A DNA stretch of 12,906 nt from Coprinopsis marcescibilis (GCA_004369085.1 ML210595.1:1-12906); one strand, 5' to 3'. Shown: positions 1 through 8,223, numbered from the stretch's first letter. Made by a program: numbers and translations. Notes: generated from the letters alone by a model not told the origin.

Positions 1-1
1 T

Positions 2-539
2 TGGGCCCTTTTTGCCAAATCTGAGTCACCTACCAAGATTCTGAAGTTCCTTCAAAAGGTCTTTCCTGAACCAGATTCTCGACCAGACTTTATATGCATT
101 GACAAAGCATGTCTGGTTATGAGAACTGTAGTATCCAATCCAAGCTGGAAAGACTGGCTGGAGACTTCTCGCTTTATTGTTGACAGCTACCACTATAACA
201 ATCACAAAGCTTCAGATGAGCTATGCCAGAAATGGTGCAATCCTGCTCCTGAAGATGGTTCCCAGCCCAACCTTGTTATTGTTGCCCAGAATGCCCAGGG
301 ACAACCATACCTCAAGCAAGCTTTCAACACACAAGTTTGTGAGCACTGAATGCTTGGCTTGTGGATTTTCTGGTATTCTGAAGTGAATGACAGCATACAA
401 TTTCAACTGGCTGATACATGTCATGCTTTACTATCATAGCAAGATGGTACTCCAGAAGAAAAAGAATATCAATGTTATAGAGGTTGATGATGAAGATGAA
501 GAAGCTAGGGTTTATGATACAGATGAAGAAGAAGATTAA
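2..539 (+). pseudogene. KDZ-transposon-associated cysteine-cluster (CxC5/CxC6-like) protein, C-terminal remnant
   Basis: The open frame enters from outside the window and runs to TGA at 347-349. Its residues, including FICIDKAC, a W-x-x-W-L-x-x-SRFIVD stretch, HYNNHKASDELCQKWCNPAP and SQPNLVIV, look like the CxC5/CxC6 proteins that accompany KDZ transposases in basidiomycetes. The match continues after the stop by switching frame: LNAWL is in the frame beginning at 346, then CGFSGILK and, after an in-frame TGA at 384-386, MTAYNFNW and a hydrophobic LIHVMLYYHSK stretch. It ends in an acidic tail (DDEDEE...DEEED) at TAA 537-539. Two frameshifts and one stop make it a pseudogene, although the acidic tail is still open. 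The family assignment is from memory of the motif pattern; the transposase itself would lie upstream of the window, if present. Confidence 0.6.
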
Positions 540-671
540 AGGAAATGAAAAAGGGAGCAGAGAAGTCATTGATAAACTGTATAGTAGCTGGTTTGTTTTG
601 TTGTAATATTTATATGTACTTGTATATTTTTAAAAGATATCTTATATATTTGAAAAGTCTCTGAAGTGAGC

Positions 672-957
672 GTCCATGATGTGTCCATGATGTGTCCATG
701 TGGTGTCCATGATGTGTCCACATAGTGTCTATGCAGTGTCCATGCAGTGTCTATGATGTGTCCCTGCAGTGTCTATGATGTGTCCATGATGTGTCCATGC
801 AGTGTCTATAGAGTGTCCATGCAGTGTCCATGATGTGTCTATGGAGTGTCTATGGAGTGTATGAGGAGTGTATGAGGAGTGTACGAGGAGTGTACGAGGA
901 GTGTATGGGGAGTGTACGAGGAGTGTATGGGGAGTGTACGAGGAGTGTACGAGGAGT
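672..957. repeat. 11-bp-period minisatellite, 26 uninterrupted units
   Basis: Twenty-six consecutive 11-bp units fit without a gap. Units 1-17 (672-858) are of the type gtcYatgNNgt, for example gtccatgatgt and gtccatgcagt; units 18-26 (859-957) are of the type gtaYgRggagt, for example gtacgaggagt and gtatggggagt. The change between types is abrupt and each block is internally homogeneous. Because 11 is not a multiple of 3, several frames stay open through the array and create repetitive ORFs on both strands; these are by-products. The array lies about 130 bp downstream of the KDZ-associated gene remnant, across an AT-rich spacer. Confidence 0.92.
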
Positions 958-976
958 GTATGAGCACAATATATAC

Positions 977-1098
977 ACACTGTGTACACTTCTTAGACAC
1001 TTTGTGGACACTCCATGTACACCTTGTGGACACTGTGGAGACATCATGGACACTATGTGGAGACACCGTGGATACATTATGAGGAGTGTACGAGGAGT
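977..1098. repeat. Continuation of the 11-bp array with strand inversion
   Basis: From 977 to 1075 nine further units keep the 11-bp period but carry the complementary sequence, for example actttgtggac at 999-1009 and accttgtggac at 1021-1031; acatcatggacac at 1041-1053 is the exact reverse complement of the gtgtccatgatgt motif of the first block. At 1077-1098 two units (ttatgaggagt, gtacgaggagt) return to the original orientation. A short non-matching stretch at 958-976 separates this part from the main array. The arrangement can fold back on itself. Confidence 0.85.
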
Positions 1099-1102
1099 GT
1101 AC

Positions 1103-1442
1103 GTACACCTGTGGGCCAGTGTTAAGTGTAGGGATATTGGCGCATTGGCGGAGGGGTACTGAATGCTCCAGGTTTGTTTTTCGGAAGTCATCCTCGAGCT
1201 ACTAGTCACCGTTGGTACGGTGAATAGTACGTACTCGGCTAACACATAAGTCCTTTCTCATCCGCACCGGCTCTCCACATCCACCTTGTCTGAGAAAGGC
1301 GTGGTAGAAGAGCTGAGGGACCGGGAGATACGAATTCTATGAATCAATGTGGGAGACACGAGATGCGAGGGTACAAAGTGCTTAGTGTCTCTCTGGTGTT
1401 TTGCGGTACATTGAGGGGCATGTGTAGAAGGTAGGAACAACC
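1103..1442. other. Intergenic stretch, no gene seen
   Basis: No open frame here has recognisable content and no homology to copies A or B is visible. The only structure noticed is the imperfect inverted repeat listed at 1195-1237. Confidence 0.6.
1195..1237. repeat. Imperfect inverted repeat (hairpin)
   Basis: The left arm cgagctactagtcaccgt and the right arm acggtgaatagtacgtactcg pair through CGAG/CTCG, TACTA/TAGTA and a perfect six-base CACCGT/ACGGTG stem closed by a TGGT loop (1213-1216). There is one small bulge and one mismatch. No run of U follows it on either strand, so it is not a bacterial-type terminator. Confidence 0.6.
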
Positions 1443-1835
1443 GTCATCTTTGTCGGGAGTGTACGGTGGCACTCGTTTTAAACTCGGATACGGCAAGAGC
1501 GCACAGGGCGGGTGCTTCGATTATGGAAACGCCGTGCGTGATCGGCATCTCATTCTCGACAGACCCTCTTTGTAGCCTTCCTGGCTCTCCATCCTCGCAC
1601 ACTTTTCTGTCTCCAGCAGCGAAAGTGTGCAGGACTTCGTCCTACCCCAACCTTTCGCGAATGGCAGTTGAACTGGGAAACCAGCCCCTGTATTCTCGTA
1701 AAGAAGGTGGCAGCAGAGCCCCGAGCGCTATCATTACGGTGGGTTGGCTAGATTAATATTAGTGCAGTTACAAACGAGCTTGTGGGAAGGGTTGGATGGG
1801 AGCGATTGTAATGAATGCCCGCAGCTAGGTCCTCT

Positions 1836-2045
1836 GACATCATATGTCTGGCGGGGCGCCCGGAGATAGCTGAGTGGTATCAAGTTTAGCTCGCGCTACA
1901 TCCACGGCGAGCGCCCGACCGCCTAGCCAACGCCTAGCAGCCTCACCATATCAGAGCCGCTGAGCAAAGACGAACAGCGACGTCCTGGACTTCTGACCCG
2001 CTCGTAGCCTCATTAAACAGTTGGTCGCGTGGAAGTCGATCGCAG
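1836..2045. repeat. About 210-bp segment present three times (copy A instance)
   Basis: This stretch runs from gacatcat.tgtctggcg, through gagcgcccgaccgcctagc, to ggaagtcgatcg. It recurs at 3655-3850 and 10754-10971. In copies A and B it lies upstream of the exons of the unknown gene, so it may be that gene's 5' region. No RNA gene fold was identified in it. A TRGCNNAGT-like tRNA A box appears in this copy only, and is not conserved in the other two. Confidence 0.75.
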
Positions 2046-2163
2046 TACGTTGCCCACTTCTGCTTTGCTGCATCCGTCCTGACACAGTGCCTTTTGCTAC
2101 TTCCAGGGTCGTAACTCTTTATAAATGCTTGCCCGAATGGTTCCTCCCATCCTCGTCGTTCTT

Positions 2164-3256
2164 TCAATTGTATCCACTAGCACCACGTCCACCCACTGCT
2201 TGCCAATGTCATTCAACAGCTCGTAGGCAACCGAGGAGTCCACTCCTAACACAACAACACTAGCCACTCTCAGCCCGGAACTGTTCACCGTCCTGGCAGA
2301 CACTCTTCGAATTCCCATCGCGTTCCACTACGATTCTCCCCGGATATCTACCGCCGGCTCTTTCATTGCATCACAGCCACCCACCATCGACTTGCCCGCC
2401 CGCCCTTTACAGAGCCCCGGAGCCAGGTTTATACACCACTCGGGAAGATCGCGGGCACTGCATGTTTTCGGCCAGCTCGTCATGTCTGGACCAGCCAGCA
2501 CCCGTGTGACGTCTTCGAGCTCAAGCAGTGATGAATGCCTGAAGCTCTGGTGCGAAAAGCTAGGCGTTCCACTCAGCGGAATCGCACAACAGAGCCCCAG
2601 AACTGGACAAAGTCATTGGCTTACAGGTGCGTCCGCAAGTACTGCCCTCTGGCGAGTCGTGATCTTGGGGTTTCACGAATCTGAAACTTGGAATCGTTAG
2701 GTCTCGATCACCCAACACCTTTCAGGCCATCCTATCCTCTTTCACCGCTTCCCAGTCGTCGTACTCAAGGCTGAAAGTAGCAACATTCACGGCAAACCAT
2801 CCTCTTCCTCTTCAGCCGTGTCCTGTACATACCACCGTCTTTTGCAGAACGATGCGCTACAACTCATCCACACACTCTCGCCCAATCTCCAAATCAACCA
2901 TTGTTGATGCTGGCGTCCTGGATGTGTCGACGTTCACATGTACAACCTGCCTGCCGCTGGGTATAGTGGGGGTGGGGATGAGTGGGTGACGTTGTGATGT
3001 ATGCATGCTGAAGGATGTTGTCGAGGAGCCGAATTTAAGGGAGCAGCGGGCTCTACTACGATGAATGCAACTGAGGGAAGGCGGGATAAAGAGGTGAGTT
3101 CGATCGTTTCTGCCGTTTTATTTGGTTGGGCGATTCAGAGTTGTTGATTCCTTTGCTTTCGTCCAGGGTGATGTTGCAGCGCTTGTGAACGAGGTCTGGG
3201 AGGTTAAAATGCGGTATTGGGATAGCAACCTGTTGGTTTCATCTCCTCCAAGATAA
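2164..3256 (+). pseudogene. Unrecognised spliced gene, copy A, decayed
   Basis: Comparison with copy B shows coding traces. Around 2440-2510 the frame with RSRALHV.GQL.MSGPASTR aligns with RSRGLHV.GQR.TSGPTSTR in copy B, and most differences fall at third positions. Just before the first intron, LSGIAQQ..RTGQ and then VIGL (in a shifted frame) match LGDIVQQ..GTGQPVIGL. Intron 2627-2700 (GTGCGT...CGTTAG) and intron 3094-3166 (GTGAGT...GTCCAG) are both conserved in position in copy B. The exon between them holds FSRVLYHRLLQNDALQLI, again showing third-position differences from copy B but interrupted by a 4-bp insertion after VLY. After the second intron one frame reads DVAALVNEVWEVKMRYW to a TAA at 3254-3256. 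Frameshifts and stops make it non-functional. I do not recognise the family and give no function. Confidence 0.55.
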
Positions 3257-3654
3257 TCAGAGAGGTCGGTGAATTGAGTTTTGATGTCGGGAAGAGTCGC
3301 TAAGTATTCCCATGTGATTCGCAGCTATATGTCCCCTTGCACGTCTTGGCGACTCTCTTTCCTGGTGTTTCGAATGTGTATTAAGACTATTGTCACAAAT
3401 GGCACCGTTTAGAAGCCCTGACACACTGCATGATATTCAACCGGCGCAGACGCACAGGTACCTGAGCGGCTGAGGTATAAAGTTGAGATCAAATAGTGCT
3501 CAAAATGCTACATTAGCATGTCCAATTGAGAGCCACATCGCCGGCATACTGCCTTCCACGCGTACTGGATGGGCTCCTACAGCCTGACACGCAGTCGATC
3601 CTCGAAACCCAACACAACCTTCCAGGTCAACCGCCTGGTCCGTGTCGTTCATAT
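3257..3654. other. Intergenic stretch between copy A and copy C, no gene seen
   Basis: A 73-codon frame from 3526 has no recognisable content and overlaps repeat copy C. An aggtataaag motif near 3472 could be a TATA element, but nothing downstream supports a gene. Confidence 0.5.
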
Positions 3655-3850
3655 GACATCAATCTGGCGGCCCGGCCGGAGATAGCCGCTCATCGCGACG
3701 AGCATCGCAGCTCGCGTTATATCCACGACGAGCGCCCAACTGCCTAGCAGCCTCAGCATACCACAGTCGTGGGCAGGACGAATATCGGGGTCCAGGAGAT
3801 CAAGCTTGCCCGTGGCCTCACTGAAAAGCAAGTCGTATAGAAGTCGATTG
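3655..3850. repeat. Third, isolated instance of the 210-bp segment (copy C)
   Basis: It shares the tctggcggcccggccggagatagccg, atatccacgacgagcgccc and agaagtcgatt motifs with the corresponding parts of copies A and B, but the unknown gene does not follow. Instead the sequence passes directly into a Pho88-like exon at about 3858, so copy C marks a breakpoint that removed the 5' part of that gene. Confidence 0.7.
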
Positions 3851-4294
3851 TGAAGCAGTTAATCAAAAGAATAATTACCAAACTGTGTTGAAATACAGTG
3901 CGTCCATCTTCTTTCATTACAAACACAAGTAATGTCTGTGTTGTTGGTGCCCATTCAGTCAAACCTGAAGCACCAATGGTCTGTATTCCTACTCTTTCCC
4001 AGTCCAAATCCCCAGACTAACCAAACCACATTCCAGAAACGAGCCCAAACTCAGTGACAACAGTCGGCAACTACGACCTTCAAGAGATATCTAAACTCCT
4101 CCATGCATCGTACATGGGCCTTGCCATGATGGCAGTCATGCACTTTTACTTCAAGTTTACCCAGCCCCTGTTTGTCCAGAGCCTGATGCGCCTCAAGAGC
4201 TTGTACAATGCCAAGGAGGTTGCCATTCACCTGTTGGACAAGGAGGCAATGGGTGATTTGCAGAAGCTGTTCAAGGTTGCCAGCATGTTTGGAG

Positions 4295-5281
4295 GTGAGC
4301 TTTCTCACTACTTTTGTTTCATTTGTCTGTATTTGTGTTGTTCTTCAGCGTTGCATCTACCTCACATGCACTTGGGTCCGTTTGGTAAATGACACCATTG
4401 CCCACTGCAGACTTGTGAAGAGAGGTTGTTCAGGTGATGTAAGGGCACTTGACTGGCTTTGGGCATGAGTCAGACCTCTTGCAGGTAAGTCTTGAACTTG
4501 AAATAGGAGTTGGTAAACAGTTGGGGTTGGTTCTGCTGGCTGGAACCAATCAGCAAAAGCGCAGTGGCTTTGGAAGAGAAAGGATTTGATAGAGTTGTAG
4601 TAGATAGGTTCTCAGGTGAGCTAGAGCTGTCCTAGAGGATTGCTCTGGCCAACTACTTATAATTTTCTGACTACTTGGTAAATAGATAAATAAATAAAGT
4701 AAATGGGGAAAGTTAAGCCAAGAAGCTCTAGAATATTTGTATGTGCAATATGGAACCCTACATACCAGTGTAGATGCGATGAGGAATGAATTTATAAGTC
4801 AAATCTTCACCATGTGTCAAGTGTTTTGGGTCTTCAGGGTTGGTCTCCCACGCACTAGGCCAATTGTGGACTTTGTTGGATGCTTGGAAGTGAGATGAAG
4901 TCCAAAGATGGTGCCCGATGATCAAAAGAGAGTTGAGGTGTTTTGGGGCAGAGATATAGCTCAAAATGGCATAGGGATGCTTGCAATAAGCAGGAATCTC
5001 GGAGTTTTGGTGAACATGTGATCAAGCGCCTAAATGTTTGCACTGTATTGGCACTGATGGGTGTGCAAAGTATCAAGATGAGGAAACAGAGATGGGCTTG
5101 GCTGCTTGCAGCCAAGTCCCAATCTCTACACTTGTCATCTTTGCATTCCTTCTTGGGCCCCCTGCCTTTCCTCCTTTCCTTTTGTTTTTCCCATTTCCCT
5201 GGCCATTATTTTGTCCAACACTTGCATCTATCATTTGTTCTTTCAACTTTGGACTAACAACTCTTCTCTAACTGCCTCCAG
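4295..5281 (+). other. Abnormally long last intron of the Pho88 fragment
   Basis: It starts with a normal donor (GTGAGC at 4295) and ends with a normal branch point and acceptor (CTAAC...CTCCAG at 5281), but is 987 bp long, whereas the other introns in this window are 48-75 bp. An internal acceptor (TTCTTCAG, ending near 4349) would give a 55-bp intron with the first donor. The remainder may be inserted DNA; it contains the antisense exon-like fragment at 4766-5021. Confidence 0.5.
4766..5021 (-). pseudogene. Antisense exon-like coding fragment, unidentified
   Basis: On the minus strand the frame is open from 5021 down to 4766. It reads SEIPAYCKHPYAILSY, SLLIIGHHLWTSSHF, a KVHNWPSAWETNPEDPK stretch and YKFIPHRIYTG. 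A strong donor GTATGT (complement of 4760-4765) follows directly. The composition looks like a real globular protein exon rather than a chance frame. I do not recognise the family. It lies inside the expanded Pho88 intron on the opposite strand and has no start codon, so it is probably a captured or inserted fragment. Confidence 0.4.
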
Positions 5282-5396
5282 CCCTCAAGCTGATGCAGCT
5301 GCCATTGCCAAAGCTGAAAAATGTATTAGCAAGAAGGATGTATCATTCCTACCTGTATATTTACTGTGCCTAATACACCAGACTGTGTCCCTGTAG

Positions 5397-5772
5397 CTAC
5401 CTGATTGACCAAATATGTTTTGAGAGTGCTTGTTGATGAACAAGTTAGTGTAAGGTCTGTATATGTACTATAATCTTGTTGCATATGATTGAAGGTATGC
5501 TTGATGACTTGGCTGCTTTAATATTTTTGATGGCTGATTTGTTTGGTTGACTGCTTGGAGTCTGAATATACTTTGGGGCTTTGAAATGGTGCATACTGTA
5601 AACCTTGTTTTATGTCTCTCAAGTTTCAGCCCAAAAGATTTGGGCTGGATCTTTGCAATAGTACAATAGTCATGGGTTGGAATTTTTTTTTGAATAGAAA
5701 ATAAAATTGTAAGACAGGAGTACAGAACAAAATATCAGAGAGCAAACAAATAGATATAATCTGTAATAAACC
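5397..5772. other. AT-rich spacer between two convergent relics
   Basis: No gene is seen. The stretch lies between the 3' end of the Pho88 fragment (plus strand) and the 3' end of the NACHT-ankyrin pseudogene (minus strand), contains a nine-T tract at about 5681, and has almost no CpG. Confidence 0.6.
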
Positions 5773-6530
5773 CTATTTTGCCCCATGGGCCCTAACCAAC
5801 TCAGCAATCTCCAACTTGATTTTGTTGGATACTAATGGATATTCCTGCAACACCAATAATGGTGCTGAAAATCCATCAGACCTTGTTGCATTGACCTGAA
5901 TCTCCTCTTGCTGCAGCAACAGCTCAACCACAGCTTTGTAACCATCAGTGCTGACCCCTCTTGGCATTGTAAGGAATTGACATCAATGTCCTCTTGCTGC
6001 AGCAGCAGTTTGACAATGTTGATATGCCCCCTGCTGGATGCCAGTGCAAGAGCTGTCCCATACTCCCAATGTGATGCATTCACATCAATACCATTAACTC
6101 CAAGCAGTAGTTTAACTGCATCTAGGTGACCAATCTGGGCTGCAAGGGTGAGAGCTGAACAACCCTCTCCATGACCAGTGTCAGGCTCCCTTGCATTGAC
6201 ATTGATGCCTGGGCACAAAGAAGGGACTTCATGACTTCTGTGCAGCCCCTGAATGCAGCAAGCATGGGTGCAGTCTGAGAACCTGCAGTGACATGGTCTG
6301 CATCAACAACTCCCAGAAGCATGTTTACAACCTGAACATGGCCTGCCCATGATGCTGTAATTAGGGTGACTGTCCATCACTGTCAAAGCATTGAATATCA
6401 ATACCTTCAATGGCAATGAGTAGCTCTACAGTCTTCAGGTTTCCACAGATAGCAGCAAGTGCCAGTGTAGTGTAGCCATGTGCTGATTTGGAGTTGACGT
6501 CAAGGGGAGAAGGAGGTGAGTGGTTTGTTG
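5773..6530 (-). other. Ankyrin-repeat block of the NLR-like pseudogene
   Basis: About six ankyrin units are readable across three frames. The core motifs are TTLALAAICGNLKTVELLI, ALTLAAQIGHLDAVKLLL, TALALASSRGHINIVKLLL and YKAVVELLLQQ, linked by GIDVNA- and INVNA-type turns. A degenerate final unit ends in LEIAELVRAHGAK. Frameshifts near 6370 and 6211, and a small deletion near 5968 that removes part of one unit, break the continuity. The repeats would form the ligand- or partner-binding end of the protein. Confidence 0.88.
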
Positions 6531-6902
6531 GACAGAGATCCAAACCCAGCCACTGGGCAAGCAGACTGTGGAAGTTGTAGGCAGCAGCAAGCTGGATGGA
6601 GTTGAGATGGTCAAATTTTGCATGTGAAGAATGCTTCCAGAGAAAGTGTTAGCACTGCAGGATAAATTCCACAACAAAGGCAGGGAGTGATGCTGAGTGT
6701 GCATGGATTGCCTAGTTGCGATGGGCATATGCAAGAAAAGGATGGGTGGTGAAAACATCATCATTGTAATAATAGATGGAGCCAGTGTAGTTTTCAAACC
6801 CACAATCTTGAAGGTAAGCCACACATGTGCAAGCCAACATGGCCTCTGCATCAGCCCCTGACTTTGGAAGGTAGCGAACCAGGAAGTCATGTGCAGTGTA
6901 AT

Positions 6903-6957
6903 CTATGGGTAAAGCATAACCTATAATCCAGGCAATTAAGATGGAAATAACACATAT
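6903..6957 (-). other. Intron with AT-AG ends, 55 bp (donor ATATGT)
   Basis: The frame-preserving boundaries are ATATGT...CCATAG. They join VHLV-H-YTAHDFL through a CAT codon. A GTGTTA sequence two bases downstream could serve as a GT donor but would shift the frame. Confidence 0.65.
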
Positions 6958-7019
6958 GGACAAGGTGAACAAATTTTGTCTCTAGCTCAAAAGTGATCAA
7001 CCCACAGCATGTGGACATA

Positions 7020-7250
7020 CACAGCAGTTACATAAGTGTCTGCACATGCGGCAGCTGCACCAAAGTAAACTTTGAGAGTGAAAACAGTCTGGTTGCACAT
7101 TATCTTACAAAACTGAGATAATGTTTACAGAAGTATAACATCTACAGTTTCAAAGAGTTTCATATGTTTTCAGTGCATTGTGCAAGAGATATGGCAGCAT
7201 CTTTGCAGGCATATGTGTGGGATTGTTCGGACACTTATGTAACCACTGTG
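7020..7250 (-). mobile_element. 231-bp MITE, copy 1, inserted in the NLR-like pseudogene
   Basis: Terminal inverted repeats of about 23 bp begin CACAGYRGTTACATAA, and TA flanks both sides (7018-7019 and 7251-7252), as for Tc1/mariner-type insertions. It contains no coding capacity. It is about 97% identical (seven differences by eye) to the inverted copy at 9143-9373. It interrupts the exon between LLVDPDTV and CCGLITFE of the NACHT gene; after removing it and one TA, one further base must be restored for the frame to continue. Internally it holds a perfect seven-base stem, ATTATCT/AGATAAT. Strand is arbitrary. Confidence 0.88.
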
Positions 7251-7533
7251 TACAGTGTCAGGGTCAACCAGAAGGGTGGAATCATACTTGAATGGTTCTG
7301 TTTCAATAGCAAGTGCATGTAGAAGATCATCCATCTTGAGTGACTCACGAGCATATGCAAGCAAGGTCAGTGCACCCAGGGCCAACTCAGGTGCTGGACC
7401 ACCATTAATATATTCCATGGTGGCCTCATACATGGCATTAACACCCACAGGAAGCACCTGCAGTGCCGTGTCTAGGCTCTTGATATGGATGCAGCTACCA
7501 AGCATGTCATGCTGTAGTGACACCACTAAGAAC

Positions 7534-7587
7534 CTACAAGCTAATGGGTGAGCAGATGATACACTACAGGTGCCCGGAATCACTCAT
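7534..7587 (-). other. Intron with AT-AG ends, 54 bp (donor ATGAGT)
   Basis: The frame-preserving boundaries are ATGAGT...TTGTAG. They join PSG-M-FLVVSLQ through an ATG codon, matching the family's SSGMFL pattern. Unspliced, the donor region contributes an in-frame TGA. Confidence 0.65.
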
Positions 7588-7655
7588 ATCCCTGATGGCC
7601 TTTCAAGCACAGTCTTGACAACATTCTCCTTCTAGCCCTTCTTCTCCAGTAGGTT

Positions 7656-8167
7656 TCAGAGCCTTGGCATGTGTCCAATCTTGTTCTCAATCATTTGGAT
7701 GATTTCTGTCTTGTGCAAAATAATATCAATGAACACCACATAATTCACTGGAAGCTCTGCAAGAGTGTCAAGAACGTTAACCTGGGTATCCTCAAATGCT
7801 TCATCCAGGCCATCCAGGGCACAGAACTTCTCGTCAGATAGTTCCAAGTTGAAGGTGGCCTGGATGACATCCAGGAGCTCCTTCTGCAATGGTCGAGTCT
7901 TTTGTTGGTGGTGATAGTCGTACATGGGCTTTGCAAAGGTGAGGGTGGATGGATGGTTCTGCACAACCTGGCGAAGGAGGCCACCAAGGATCTTTTTGCC
8001 TGTGAACTGGTCAGTGTAGCAACTGAAGGCAAATGCAATGCATATGCACTTGGTGGCCCTGGCATTCTGCAGGAGATGGTTGATGACAATTGACCTGATA
8101 CAGTTGTCAGTATGTTACCCAATCCATGAAGAAAGAACGTATGCTAATACCGTCTTTCCAGCACCCG
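7656..8167 (-). other. NACHT ATPase core of the pseudogene
   Basis: Walker A PGAGKT lies in the tiny exon 8143-8167. SIVINHLLQNA, YTDQFTGKKILGGLLRQ and KELLDVIQATF follow, then Walker B with the paired acidic residues of ALDGLDEAFED. Where the family usually has a sensor-type TSRP after the next beta strand, this copy reads LPVNYVVFIDIILHKTE, so the arginine motif is absent and some residues appear deleted. That alone would impair nucleotide handling. The block ends at an in-frame TGA (7656-7658). Confidence 0.8.
8095..8142 (-). other. Intron with AT-AG ends, 48 bp (donor ATACGT)
   Basis: The frame-preserving boundaries are ATACGT...CTGAC...TATCAG. They join GKTVL-A-SIVINHLL through a GCG codon. 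The alternative GT sites nearby, GTATTA 8 bp upstream and GTTCTT 4 bp into the intron, both shift the frame. Confidence 0.65.
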
Positions 8168-8223
8168 CTATAATGCCAACAAGAGTCAGTGTCTACCCCA
8201 CTGTCATGGTATGTCAAACTTAC
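8168..8223 (-). other. Intron, GT-AG, 56 bp, interrupting the Walker A motif
   Basis: The donor is GTAAGT and the acceptor TTATAG, with a CTGAC branch site. The CCG codon formed across the junction gives LWGVGM-P-GAGKT, exactly the family pattern, so the intron call is strong. Confidence 0.85.

Larger units (their letters stand above)
1443..3256 (+). repeat. Copy A of a dispersed direct duplication (partner: 10188-12906)
   Basis: Long stretches align collinearly with copy B in the same orientation. Shared landmarks include the aaactcggatacgg block near 1480, the caggacttcgtcctacc block near 1630, the atgaatgcccgcagct block near 1812, the cttctgacccgctcgtagcc block near 1988, the tcattggcttaca block before the first conserved intron, and the gaggagccg block before the second. 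The copies are clearly diverged and carry many small indels, so the duplication is old. Copy A lacks about 585 bp that copy B has at roughly 12150-12735. The segment is GC- and CpG-rich compared with the NACHT and Pho88 region. Confidence 0.8.
3858..5396 (+). pseudogene. PHO88: Pho88/SND3 gene fragment, 5'-truncated
   Basis: Pho88/SND3 is an ER membrane protein of the SRP-independent (SND) targeting route, first described in phosphate uptake. The sequence shows its C-terminal two thirds. The first exon piece reads NYQTVLKY, matching the family's NDQTVLKY. A 61-bp intron follows (3898-3958, GTGCGT...TTCAG), then KPEAPM, a 54-bp intron (3983-4036, GTATTC...CTAAC...TTCCAG), then VTTVGNYDLQEISKLL, GLAMMAVMHFYFKFTQPLF and FKVASMFGG. 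The C-terminal exon PQADAAAIAKAEK, typical of the family, appears only at 5283. The N-terminal membrane segment is missing because the gene is cut at copy C. The phase across the second intron gives a TAA codon, the join into the last exon is off by one base, and the tail no longer ends like the family. Confidence 0.82.

Noticed and set aside
672..1098. CRISPR-like array
   Set aside because: The units are 11 bp, contiguous and without unique spacers, and the window is eukaryotic.
729..1245. Several long repetitive ORFs on both strands (for example 824-1162 plus, 850-1245 minus)
   Set aside because: They are produced by the 11-bp repeat, which stays open in several frames; the peptides are simple translations of the minisatellite.
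1860..1920. tRNA A-box-like tagctgagtggt in the 210-bp segment
   Set aside because: The motif is absent from the other two copies of the segment and no B box follows.
2097..2318. A 73-codon minus-strand ORF in copy A
   Set aside because: The matching stretch in copy B is broken by indels and shows no codon-position bias in this frame.
6435..6890. A 151-codon minus-strand ORF
   Set aside because: It is a shadow of the NACHT-ankyrin reading frame, which is recognisable in another frame over the same bases.
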